Assembly (NCBI GenBank): GCA_900473045.1
Contig: UCKS01000005.1
Location: forward strand, 124,001 to 188,000
Direction: 5' to 3'
DNA length: 64,000 nucleotides
Origin: Hyphomicrobiales bacterium
GTDB taxonomy: Bacteria > Pseudomonadota > Alphaproteobacteria > Rhizobiales > Rhizobiaceae
Position numbers and translations under genes: made by a program. The notes below the pieces were generated by a model. The model was given only the letters and a program-made list of their open reading frames with translations, was not told where the DNA came from and made no database searches. The first letter of the stretch is position 1; every line of letters begins with the position of its first letter. Shown piece by piece: positions 57,225 to 64,000 of this stretch.

Positions 57225-57255
57225 TTCGTACAAAATGTACGAACTGGTACGTATG
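57225..57255. promoter_or_regulatory. TetR operator in the TRAP/TetR divergent promoter
   Basis: TTCGTAC (57225-57231) is perfectly inverted at 57237-57243 (GTACGAA) around AAAAT, and a further GTAC half-site follows at 57247-57250. It lies 124 bases upstream of dctQ and 145 upstream of the TetR gene, where a repressor of both would bind. Confidence 0.65.
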
Positions 57256-57388
57256 TCAAGAGGCATCTATTGAAAGCACATGGCAAGCTCACTATGACTT
57301 GATGGGCATACCGGGTAATTGAGGTGCAGATTCGCGAGTGGGAGACCGCGGATTGACGAGCGAGGGCGCCGGGAGGGAGCGGCGAAGC

Positions 57389-58027
57389 ATGGCAATCAGG
57401 GCTGAAAACGGCAGGAAGAACGATCCGCAGCGCACGCAGGAAAATATCCTTGAGGTGGCGACGGAAGAGTTTTCCACGCATGGTCTTGCCGGCGGGCGCG
57501 TTGATGCCATCGCCGAACGCACACGCACGTCCAAGCGGATGATCTATTATTATTTCGGCAGCAAGGAGGGGCTCTACCTTGCCGTGCTGGAGCGCTCCTA
57601 CCGCAAAATCCGGACCCTGGAAGCGGACCTCCAGCTCTCCAATCTGGAGCCGGAAGAGGCGCTGCGGGTGCTGATCTCGACCACCTTCGACCATGATGAA
57701 GCGCATCCGGATTTCGTCCGGCTGGTCAGCATCGAAAACATCCATCATGCCGCTCATATGCTGCGCTCGGAGGCAATCCGCGACCTCAACGTTTCCGTCA
57801 TCGAGACCATCGCCGGTATTCTCGAACGCGGCGTCAGCCAGCGCGTTTTCACCCGCCAGGCCGATCCGATCGACATCCACATGATGATCAGCGCGTTCTG
57901 CTTTTTCCGCGTTTCCAACCGCTACACCTTTGGCTCGATCTTCCGGCGCGACCTCTCAGAACCAGGCACAATCGAACGTCACCGGACGATGATCGCCGAT
58001 GCCGTTATCGGTTACCTGAAAGCGTAA
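57389..58027 (+). CDS. TetR-family regulator
   Basis: 212 residues from the ATG at 57389 with GGAGGGAGC upstream; the GTG at 57338 is a poorer start. The DNA-binding helices are RVDAIAERTRTSKRMIYYYF, followed by GSKEGLYLAVLE. The C-terminal ligand domain has a TetR_C pattern of the RutR/YcdC-like sort (FVRLVSIENIHHAAH). Divergent from the TRAP operon and likely to repress it until quinate, shikimate or a derivative binds. Confidence 0.9.
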   Translation: MAIRAENGRKNDPQRTQENILEVATEEFSTHGLAGGRVDAIAERTRTSKRMIYYYFGSKEGLYLAVLERSYRKIRTLEADLQLSNLEPEEALRVLISTTFDHDEAHPDFVRLVSIENIHHAAHMLRSEAIRDLNVSVIETIAGILERGVSQRVFTRQADPIDIHMMISAFCFFRVSNRYTFGSIFRRDLSEPGTIERHRTMIADAVIGYLKA

Positions 58028-58042
58028 CGGGGCCGGTCCGGA

Positions 58043-58834
58043 TCAGTTCCGGCGCAGCATGAAATGCAGCGAGGCCAGGGCGACACAGGCCACCGAAACC
58101 AGGAAGATCGCACCCGACATGGCGTAGATCACCGGCGATGCCCCCGAGTTCATTTTTCCGAACAGCACGACCGGCAAGGTGTTCTGGCGGCCGGCGAGAT
58201 AGAAGGCGCGGGTGAATTCGTTGAGCGACAGCAGGAAGGAAAAGATGAAGGCGCTGATCAGTCCCGGGCGGATCAGCGGCAGGGTGATATCGACGAACTG
58301 ACGCCACCATGTCGCGCCGAGATCGGCTGCAGCAGTGAGGTAGGATCGGCGCACGGCGGCGAAACTGGTGAGGATGACGATGAAGGCGAAGGGCATGGCC
58401 CAGAGAAGATGACCCGCGATTACCGTCAGGCTCGAAGCCTTGATGCCGCTGCGCGTGAAAACCGCCGATAGAGCCAGTCCTTGAATCACCCCCGGAACGA
58501 ACATCGGCAGGATCACCGTCAGGAACCAGGCCGTCCGTTGTGCGCGCAATTCGAAATAGGCAAGGGCTGCCATAAGCGACATGCCGGTCGCCAGCACCGC
58601 CGTTATTGTGGCGATCATCAGCGACTGCTGCAAAGCCCCGACCAGCGCCCGGTCATTTGGCAGCGCCGCATACCATGTGACGCTGAGATCGGACAGGCGC
58701 GGCAGGCCGGGCTGCAAGGCTGGATTGAAGGATACGGCGAGCAGATAGAGCGGTGGCGCATAGATGACGATCAGCCCGGCAATAGTGATTGCCCAGAGCA
58801 GGATACGGTTGGATAGGCCTTCACGGATCATCAT
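58043..58834 (-). CDS. ABC importer permease (PotC type)
   Basis: 263 residues, six helices. The EAA-type loop reads SYLTAAADLGATWWRQFVDI followed by TLPLIRPGL, as in spermidine/putrescine-class permeases. Overlaps the upstream permease by ATGA. Last gene of the operon. Confidence 0.9.
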   Translation of the reverse strand: MMIREGLSNRILLWAITIAGLIVIYAPPLYLLAVSFNPALQPGLPRLSDLSVTWYAALPNDRALVGALQQSLMIATITAVLATGMSLMAALAYFELRAQRTAWFLTVILPMFVPGVIQGLALSAVFTRSGIKASSLTVIAGHLLWAMPFAFIVILTSFAAVRRSYLTAAADLGATWWRQFVDITLPLIRPGLISAFIFSFLLSLNEFTRAFYLAGRQNTLPVVLFGKMNSGASPVIYAMSGAIFLVSVACVALASLHFMLRRN

Positions 58835-59700
58835 GGCGACTGATCCTCAAACAGCGAGGCGAGACCGAACATGCGGTTGCCGATCAGCACAAGACCGAAG
58901 ATCACGATCAGGACGATGGTGGAAATCGCGAAGGCCAGAGGGTAATTGGCGACGCGCATGACATCGTTGATCATCACCGAAACGATCGACGCTCCCGCAC
59001 CGCCCAGCATCTGCACCTCGGTGGAGGAGCCCACCACCATGACGAAAACGAACAGGAAGCCCGCGAAGATGCCGGACATGGTCAGCGGCAGCAGGATGCT
59101 GGTCAGACTTTTCCAGAAGCCGGCACCCAGATCCTGGGCTGCGGCAAGAAAGGTTGGATCGACACGGCGCATCGACAGGAGCAAGGGGAAAGTCGCAAAC
59201 GGCAGATAGGATGCGACCAGCCCGACGACGACGGCAAAATTGCTGAACAGCAGCCAATCGAGGGGCGCGTTGATGATGCCGATATCCTGCAGCCAGCTAT
59301 TGAGCACCCCGGTTCGACCAAGCACCAGCCGCCAGGAGAAGGACCGGATCAGATAGGACGTGAAGAAGGGAATGGTGATCAGCGCCAGCAAGATGATGCT
59401 GAGCCTGCGCCCGGCGAGAAAATGTACGGCATAGGCCGTCGGATAGGCGATGAGCAGGCAGAGCAGCGCCGTGGCGAAGGCCTTGACCAGCGTCGAGACG
59501 ATCACCGTCCAGCGCCCCGCCTCCAGAATGCCCGCATATCCCGCGAGGCTTAGATCCGGCTTTATCCAGTAGGTCGAGGGGTCCCAGCTCCAGAAGCTCC
59601 AGACGACGACGATGGTTAGCGGCGCCAGTCCGAACGCCAAGATCGACAGAAGCGGCGGTGTCATCAAAGCGGATGAAATGGGCAGGCGCGATCCGGTCAT
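58831..59700 (-). CDS. ABC importer permease (PotB type)
   Basis: 289 residues from the ATG at 59700 (MTGSRLPISSALM). Six helices; EAA loop VDPTFLAAAQDLGAGFWKS followed by LPLTMSGIF. The motif YLIRSFSWRLVLG is typical of PotB-class permeases. Pairs with the downstream PotC-type protein. Confidence 0.9.
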   Translation of the reverse strand: MTGSRLPISSALMTPPLLSILAFGLAPLTIVVVWSFWSWDPSTYWIKPDLSLAGYAGILEAGRWTVIVSTLVKAFATALLCLLIAYPTAYAVHFLAGRRLSIILLALITIPFFTSYLIRSFSWRLVLGRTGVLNSWLQDIGIINAPLDWLLFSNFAVVVGLVASYLPFATFPLLLSMRRVDPTFLAAAQDLGAGFWKSLTSILLPLTMSGIFAGFLFVFVMVVGSSTEVQMLGGAGASIVSVMINDVMRVANYPLAFAISTIVLIVIFGLVLIGNRMFGLASLFEDQSP

Positions 59701-59759
59701 GCTGGTCCTTCGAAGGTAGCGGCAGCGGCAAAGAAACTTGCCGCTGCCAATGATTGACC

Positions 59760-60944
59760 TCAGGCGTTGCGCAGCTTCTGCCACCATTCTTCGTAAAGCT
59801 GGAAATTATCCGGACGCGCATTCTGCCAGTAGATTTTTCCGGCAAACTTCGCCTTCACATGCTCGGCCAGCTTCTCGACTTCCTCCGGCTTGTATTCGTC
59901 CGGATGGGCCTTGGCGTAGACCACATTGTTGTCGGTCGGCACGAGATAGCCGCGTGCCTGGCCAAGTTCGCAGCCGTAGAAACCACCGAGCAAACCATCG
60001 ACGAACTTATGGGCCGTATCCGAAACACCGCGATCGCCGGCGCCCTTCAGCAGAACCATGTTGTTGCCCCAGCCTTCGTAACCTTCGACGGGGGCGGCAT
60101 ATTCCACCTGCAGCCCGCGCTTGCGGCCTTCGTAGACGATTGGCTCCCAGCCGGTCATCGCATCGACCTCCTGATCGGCAACCAGCTGGACGCCCTGCTC
60201 CCAGCCGTTCCAGAACGTGCGGAACTGGCCGTCGGACTTGTGCTTGATCAGGAACTCCATCACCAGGCCGAGTTCGGATTCCGACAGATTGCCGGGATCG
60301 GCGATCGGCTGGTTTTCGCTTTCCTTGAGATACATGGCGGTAAAGATCGCACTGTTGATCCAGGCATCCTCCATTGCCACGCGGCCCTTAAGTTTCGGAT
60401 CGAAGATCGCACCATAGCTGTCGATCTTGCCGAGCTTGTCGGGCCGGTAGATGATCGAGTCGGCATTGACCACAGCCGGAATACCGTACTGCTTGCCATC
60501 ATTCTTCAGATAGGGAATGTCCTTGGCCCATTGCCAGAGGCTTTCGTAATTGGGGATCTTGGCGGTATCCCAGGGAATGATCACGCCTTGGCGCGCCAGT
60601 TCCTTTTCGGCGCCGCCCTGAAAGCCGCCGATATCGAAGAGATCGTTGGCATTGCCGGCGGCGAGACGGGCAATGACCGGACCGAGATCATTGCCATTAT
60701 CGGTGAATTCCGGCGTGACACCGCTCTGCTTGGCAAATTCCGGCCATTTGTCGCCGATATCCAGCGTTGCCGTCGCCCAGAAGGCGATAGTTGCCGCATC
60801 CTGGGCGGCAAGGCGTGAGGCAAAGCCCAAGCCGCCTGCCGACAGGGCAATACCGCCCGCCCCCATTAGCTTGAGGAAGTCACGCCGCTGCATATTGCTG
60901 TGCGCCCGAGGTGAAAATGGTCTGCTCTGCTTGGTCACGATCAT
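59760..60944 (-). CDS. ABC importer substrate-binding protein (PotD type), Tat signal
   Basis: 394 residues from the ATG at 60944, which follows an AAAAGGGGA site. A twin-arginine signal (QRRDFLKLMGAGGIALSAGG) precedes the mature binding protein, of the SBP_bac_8 class with GIPAVVNADSIIYRPDKL and an acidic AMEDAWINSA. The upstream extension from 61016 is not needed. The ligand could be a polyamine or an amino-acid derivative made accessible by the linked hydantoinase. Confidence 0.88.
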   Translation of the reverse strand: MIVTKQSRPFSPRAHSNMQRRDFLKLMGAGGIALSAGGLGFASRLAAQDAATIAFWATATLDIGDKWPEFAKQSGVTPEFTDNGNDLGPVIARLAAGNANDLFDIGGFQGGAEKELARQGVIIPWDTAKIPNYESLWQWAKDIPYLKNDGKQYGIPAVVNADSIIYRPDKLGKIDSYGAIFDPKLKGRVAMEDAWINSAIFTAMYLKESENQPIADPGNLSESELGLVMEFLIKHKSDGQFRTFWNGWEQGVQLVADQEVDAMTGWEPIVYEGRKRGLQVEYAAPVEGYEGWGNNMVLLKGAGDRGVSDTAHKFVDGLLGGFYGCELGQARGYLVPTDNNVVYAKAHPDEYKPEEVEKLAEHVKAKFAGKIYWQNARPDNFQLYEEWWQKLRNA

Positions 60945-60990
60945 TCCCCTTTTTGGTTTTTGGCATGCGTTGACTATGAGGCTCTGGTTT

Positions 60991-62076
60991 TCATCCTGCC
61001 GGCGGTAATCCTGCACTGGAAATCAGCACCGCTGCGTCGGGCTTGAGCCCGACAGCGACCTGCTGTCCGGCGGAGAGCCGTCCGATGTCCGTATCGGCTT
61101 CGATGGCAATCACCAGGGATTGGCCATCGGAAAAAGCAAGTTTCAGATCGCGATGTAGGCCACGGAACGTGGTTTCGACGACCGTCAGGGTTAGCGCGTG
61201 GGGTGCTCCCTGGGGCGCAAGAAACAATCGATCGGGCCGGATCGCAATGACGCTGGCAGCAGCATCGACGACGCCTTGCGTGCGGACCGCCAGGGTTTGG
61301 CCGCCGACGGTTGCCACCGTTTGGCCGGCGTTCGAGACCACCTTTTCCGGCCGCAACAACGTATCTATGCCGACAAAGCGAGCGACGAACGCGTTGGCGG
61401 GCATCTCGAAGAAACAGGCGGGTGCATCCACCTGCTCGATGCGACCCTTGTGCATCACCGCCATGCGATCCGACAGGCTCAGTGCTTCGTCCTGATTGTG
61501 CGTGACGAGAATGAAGGTCGCGCCCGTGCGCTTGTGCAGTCGGCCGAATTCATCGCGCATCTGTTGGCGCAGGCGTTCGTCGAGGCCGGTCAGAGGCTCG
61601 TCAAGCAAAAGAATGCCCGGTTCCATTACCAGAGCGCGAGCAAGGGCAACGCGCTGCCGTTGACCGCCGGACAGGAGATTGACGTCGCGCGGACCAAAGC
61701 CCGAAAGTTCGACGAGATCCAGGGCGTCGTTGATCCTGCTATCCAGCGAAGCGCCTGACAGGCCTTTCAAGCGCAAGCCATATCCGACATTCTGTGCGAC
61801 GCTCATATGCGGAAACAGGGCGAGGCTCTGGAACACCGTATTGACCGGCCGTTTGTTGGCCGGGAGATTGCCGACATCCTTGCCGTCGAAGGCGACGCGT
61901 CCCGATGTCTGTCTGTCAAAGCCGCCGATGAGCTTCAGAAGCGAGCTTTTCCCGCATCCGGAGGACCCGAGCAGGGTGAAGAATTCACCGGCCTTGATGT
62001 CGAGGGTGACATCATCGAGCGCTTTGACCGGTCCATATTCCCGGCTGACACGATCAATCTGGATCGATATCGCCAT
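60991..62076 (-). CDS. ABC importer ATPase (PotA type)
   Basis: 361 residues from the ATG at 62076, one base after the hydantoinase stop. Walker A GSSGCGKSS, signature LSGGQRQR, Walker B ILLLDEPLTGLD, then a C-terminal TOBE domain (VIAIRPDRLFL). The gene is translationally adjacent to the hydantoinase and shows the two work together. Confidence 0.92.
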   Translation of the reverse strand: MAISIQIDRVSREYGPVKALDDVTLDIKAGEFFTLLGSSGCGKSSLLKLIGGFDRQTSGRVAFDGKDVGNLPANKRPVNTVFQSLALFPHMSVAQNVGYGLRLKGLSGASLDSRINDALDLVELSGFGPRDVNLLSGGQRQRVALARALVMEPGILLLDEPLTGLDERLRQQMRDEFGRLHKRTGATFILVTHNQDEALSLSDRMAVMHKGRIEQVDAPACFFEMPANAFVARFVGIDTLLRPEKVVSNAGQTVATVGGQTLAVRTQGVVDAAASVIAIRPDRLFLAPQGAPHALTLTVVETTFRGLHRDLKLAFSDGQSLVIAIEADTDIGRLSAGQQVAVGLKPDAAVLISSAGLPPAG

Positions 62077-62077
62077 C

Positions 62078-64000
62078 TTACCCCGCCTCACCATTGCTCT
62101 CGTGGATGATCAGGATACCCGTATCCGTCACCTCAAGAACCTGACTTTCCAGAACGAGTGTCGTTGCCGTTGCTTCCTCCACGATCATCGGACCCTCGAT
62201 CACTTGCCCCGCTCTCAGCAGGCCCCGTTGATAGACCGGGCATGAAACCCACCCGAGGGTTTTCCCGAAATAGACGTCGCGACGGGTGGTCGGCGCCGAT
62301 TTGATACTATTACCGGTTGCAGGCAGCGACGGCAAGGTGATAACAGGTCCGTTCAGAACGGCTTCAAGGTGAAGGGTGGTTATCTCGATGCCGGCATTGG
62401 CCAACCGGAACGAATAGGCCCGCTCGTGCGCTGCATGAAACCGCTCAGCGAAACTCCCGGCATCGTCATAGCGACCGAACTCGGCAAAGACGCCATGTTC
62501 TTGCCCGCGATAGCGGGCCTCGACCTGGTAGGAGAAGCGGATGTCCGCATCGTGGCCCTTGGCGAAATAGGCGACGGCTTCGGTTTCGAGGTCATCGAAC
62601 CGGCCCGATAGCTCGCCCAACGCTTCCGCTGTCAGGGCGGAAAACCAGGTGCTGCGAAAATCGGCGCGAGGCTCCGCTGCCAGCATGCCCCAGGCGGAAA
62701 AAATGCCCGGATGCGGCGGGATGATGGTCGCCTTGACACTGAGGTCCCGGCCAAGGCGGGTGGCCAGCGCTGGCCCCGCACCACCGCTGACGACAAAAGC
62801 CGCATCGCGTGGATCGTGGCCGCGCTGGACCGTTACCAGCTTCAGGGCATTGATCATGCTGGCATGCGCGATGTCGATAATGGCGATGGCCGCATCCTCG
62901 ATGGTCATGCCGAGGGGAGTGGCGACGGTGGCGATCGCATCGGCCGCCTTCTGCTTGTCCAGATGCATGCTGCCACCGGCAAATGTTGCCGGGTCGAAGA
63001 TGCCGACGGTCAGAATGGCGTCGGACAGCGTCGGCTTCTTGCCGCCATGTCCATAGCAGGCTGGTCCGGGAGTGGAGCCGGCACTCTCGGGGCCGACGTG
63101 CAGGGCACCCCGATCGTCGATCCGGGCGATGGACCCGCCGCCGGAGCCGATCTCGACGATATCCACCACCGGCACCTGCACGGGATGGCCGGGGCGGATG
63201 CGGGTGTGCTCGAGCTTGTAATCGACATTCAAGGTTGGTCGCCCGCCATGGATCAGCGAGCATTTGGCTGTGGTGCCACCGACATCGAGCGACAGGACCT
63301 CGCTTTCACGGAGAGCCTCTCCGATCCGGGCCGCGCCGGCAACGCCGCCTGCAGGGCCGGATTCGACCAGGGTCAGCGGGCTGTCGACCGCCTGGTCGAA
63401 TGTCGAAATGCCGCCGTTGGACTGCATCGCATAGTAGGGGCAGGTCAGCCCGCGTTTCATCAGCGCCTCTTCCAGCCGCTCGAAATAGTACTGGATGATC
63501 GGCTGGACATAGGCGTTCAGAACTGCAGTATTGGTGCGCTCGTACTCCCGCCATTGCCGGGATACGGCATGGCTGGCGCAGACCGTAACCTCGGGAAGCG
63601 CGTCGGCAAGAATGCCGGCACACAGGATTTCGTGTTCGGGATTGGCATAGCTGTGCAGAAAGAGAATGGCGATTGCCTCGATCTTTTCCTCCTTGCAGCG
63701 GGCAATGATCGGCCGCAGGTCATCGAGTTCAAGCGGCACGACAATGTGACCTGAAGCATCGAGCCGCTCGCGCACCTCAAAGCGCAATTCCCTCGGAACG
63801 AAGGGCTCCGGACTGTGGAATTGCAGATTGTAGAGATCGGGGCGGTTCCCCCTGCCGATTTCCAGAACGTCGCGGAAGCCTGCGGTGGTGACCAGCGCCG
63901 TGCGCACGCCCTTGCGTTCTGTGATGGCATTGATGACGGTGGTTCCGCCATGGGCAAAGAACGTGACATCCCGCGTTCGAAGCCCGCACGTCTCTTCTGC
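62078..64000 (-). CDS. Hydantoinase/oxoprolinase subunit A, 5' end beyond window
   Basis: The reading frame is open from base 64000, so the N-terminal ATP-binding start lies outside; at least 640 residues are seen. Motifs: FFAHGGTTVINAITERKG, TTAGFRDVLEIGRGNRPDLYN, DVGGTTAKCSLIHGGRP (phosphate loop) and VSGGAGPALATRLG, all of the HyuA/5-oxoprolinase A family. It hydrolyses a cyclic amide such as hydantoin, 5-oxoproline or N-methylhydantoin with ATP. A HyuB partner, if present, lies upstream of the window. Confidence 0.92.
   Translation of the reverse strand, partial: AEETCGLRTRDVTFFAHGGTTVINAITERKGVRTALVTTAGFRDVLEIGRGNRPDLYNLQFHSPEPFVPRELRFEVRERLDASGHIVVPLELDDLRPIIARCKEEKIEAIAILFLHSYANPEHEILCAGILADALPEVTVCASHAVSRQWREYERTNTAVLNAYVQPIIQYYFERLEEALMKRGLTCPYYAMQSNGGISTFDQAVDSPLTLVESGPAGGVAGAARIGEALRESEVLSLDVGGTTAKCSLIHGGRPTLNVDYKLEHTRIRPGHPVQVPVVDIVEIGSGGGSIARIDDRGALHVGPESAGSTPGPACYGHGGKKPTLSDAILTVGIFDPATFAGGSMHLDKQKAADAIATVATPLGMTIEDAAIAIIDIAHASMINALKLVTVQRGHDPRDAAFVVSGGAGPALATRLGRDLSVKATIIPPHPGIFSAWGMLAAEPRADFRSTWFSALTAEALGELSGRFDDLETEAVAYFAKGHDADIRFSYQVEARYRGQEHGVFAEFGRYDDAGSFAERFHAAHERAYSFRLANAGIEITTLHLEAVLNGPVITLPSLPATGNSIKSAPTTRRDVYFGKTLGWVSCPVYQRGLLRAGQVIEGPMIVEEATATTLVLESQVLEVTDTGILIIHESNGEAG

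Overview
The window looks like accessory replicon or chromid DNA of an alphaproteobacterium of the Rhizobiaceae (Agrobacterium/Allorhizobium/Rhizobium type). The evidence is the GC-rich coding bias, the dense catabolic operons each with an ABC or TRAP importer and its own regulator, rhizobial-type pca/pob aromatic genes, and a luciferase/CMD/AhpD cluster whose named families were founded on an Agrobacterium vitis locus. The assignment is inference from gene content; no rRNA, tRNA or replication gene is present.

Layout. 1-6.6 kb is a decayed patch: a histidine kinase cut by the window edge, an arylsulfatase tail, a single-domain response regulator, a DUF6894 gene, a truncated CorC/HlyC-like gene, a complete ISNCY-type insertion element with a passenger gene and a 15-bp flanking repeat, a DMT permease and a VOC-family fragment. 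6.6-14.6 kb holds a D-threonine aldolase-like gene, pobR/pobA, a VapBC module and divergent pcaIJF/pcaR. 14.6-15.7 kb has two small secreted proteins of copper-associated type. 15.9-23.4 kb is one long minus-strand operon: substrate-binding protein, two permeases and a fused double ATPase of a peptide-type importer, then a luciferase-like monooxygenase and two AhpD/CMD-like proteins.

23.7-34.2 kb carries an SLC13 permease, a LysR regulator and a plus-strand dehydrogenase set (ALDH, enolase superfamily, GMC oxidoreductase, beta-hydroxyacid dehydrogenase, and a frameshifted trimethylamine-dehydrogenase-like gene). 34.3-37.5 kb is a two-component pair (kinase frameshifted) divergent from a MipA/OmpV porin-like gene. 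38.1-47.3 kb is a second peptide-type ABC importer interleaved with an Atu3266/EF_0837-type amidohydrolase, a RidA protein, an IclR regulator and a SelA-like PLP enzyme. 47.4-51.1 kb is an overlapping minus-strand operon for envelope glycan or lipid modification. 51.3-58.0 kb is a quinate/shikimate-type module (fused 3-dehydroshikimate dehydratase, shikimate dehydrogenase, TRAP importer, divergent TetR). 58.0-64.0 kb is a polyamine-type ABC importer behind a hydantoinase/oxoprolinase subunit that runs off the window.

Together: pobA and the quiC/aroE module both feed protocatechuate, and pcaIJF finishes the beta-ketoadipate pathway, but no ring-cleavage genes (pcaGHBCD) are visible here. The two peptide-type ABC clusters have predicted enzymes but unknown substrates and are the best candidates for undescribed pathways.
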